A stretch of 5,138 nucleotides of DNA. It comes from Holdemanella sp. (GTDB lineage Bacteria; Bacillota_I; Bacilli_A; Erysipelotrichales; Erysipelotrichaceae). Position numbers and translations under genes: made by a program. The notes beneath the pieces are model-generated. The model had not been told where the DNA came from. It made no database searches and saw only the letters and a list, made by a program, of their open reading frames with translations. The first letter of the stretch is position 1. The number at the start of each line of letters is the position of its first letter. This document shows, in pieces, positions 4,976-5,138 of the stretch. The DNA lies in the NCBI GenBank assembly GCA_021442845.1, contig JABUSD010000388.1, forward strand, positions 1 through 5,138. Reading direction: 5' to 3'.

Positions 4976-5138
4976 ATGAGTTTACGTGGAGGTTTGAATC
5001 AGAAAGAAACAGTACTTCTTCCAATGATGGAAGGTGAATTGTTTCCTATTGAATTAAAGGAATTGTTTAGATATATAGAAAAAACTAATGAAGAAACTGA
5101 ATTAGAATGCAAAAGTACTTTTGTAAAGAAAGTTGCAG
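4976..5138 (+). CDS. 5' end of an unrecognised protein gene (cut by window end)
   Basis: An open frame of 54 codons runs from ATG 4976 off the window. It begins MSLRGGLNQKETVLLPMMEG and continues with an acidic, Leu- and Glu-rich stretch (ELKELFRYIEKTNEET, about 27-42) that looks helical. There is no signal peptide, membrane segment or known motif in the visible part. A GGAGGG ribosome binding site, an extended -10 promoter and a candidate operator upstream make it a real gene. The preceding Nudix terminator separates it from the genes to the left. I do not recognise the family and assign no function. Confidence 0.75.
   Translation, partial: MSLRGGLNQKETVLLPMMEGELFPIELKELFRYIEKTNEETELECKSTFVKKVA

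Noticed and set aside
4976..5060. IS1182-like transposase N-terminus for the last gene
   Set aside because: The phrase QKETVLLP faintly recalls such transposases, but the similarity is too short and no inverted repeat or other element boundary is visible.

Overview
This is an AT-rich window (roughly 35-40% G+C by eye) with the codon use, TG-extended -10 promoters and short U-tailed terminators of a low-GC Gram-positive. The proteins point to an anaerobic gut-type member of the Bacillota (Firmicutes), possibly Erysipelotrichia-like. The genus cannot be fixed from the sequence alone.

Layout: (1) 10-777, plus strand, a full-length DeoR-family sugar-phosphate-type repressor. (2) 774-1670, minus strand, a radical-SAM glycyl-radical-enzyme activase carrying two extra [4Fe-4S] ferredoxin-type clusters; it converges on the regulator so tightly that the two stop codons share the palindrome CTAG. 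(3) 1671-1812, a 142-bp divergent promoter region with a strong extended -10 promoter to the right, a candidate leaderless promoter to the left, and three copies of TGTATAT. (4) 1813-4224, plus strand, an 803-residue glycyl radical enzyme with catalytic Cys436 and radical Gly779. It most resembles E. coli YbiW rather than pyruvate formate-lyase. (5) 4268-4831, plus strand, a Nudix hydrolase of the GGHADG type with a slightly degenerate box. (6) 4832-4975, a 144-bp intergenic region with a perfect 14-bp palindrome, TTGTG repeats and an extended -10 promoter. (7) 4976 to the window end, the first 54 codons of an unrecognised gene.

How they work together: the activase uses S-adenosylmethionine to install the glycyl radical on the neighbouring lyase, and the DeoR-type protein is the natural candidate to control the pair in response to a sugar phosphate. 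YbiW was reported from E. coli to open 1,5-anhydroglucitol-6-phosphate in an 'anhydroglycolysis' route. If this enzyme is a true orthologue, the three genes form a regulated module for anaerobic use of an anhydro-sugar. The transport, aldolase and dehydrogenase partners are not in the window. The Nudix gene has its own promoter and terminator and need not belong to the module.

The most unusual features are in the non-coding logic. All three visible gene ends have their stop codon inside an intrinsic terminator hairpin. The activase and Nudix genes both have an extended -10 box ending exactly 6 nt before ATG and no Shine-Dalgarno sequence, which predicts leaderless mRNAs, whereas the lyase and the last gene have normal ribosome binding sites. 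No tRNA, rRNA, CRISPR array or mobile element was seen.
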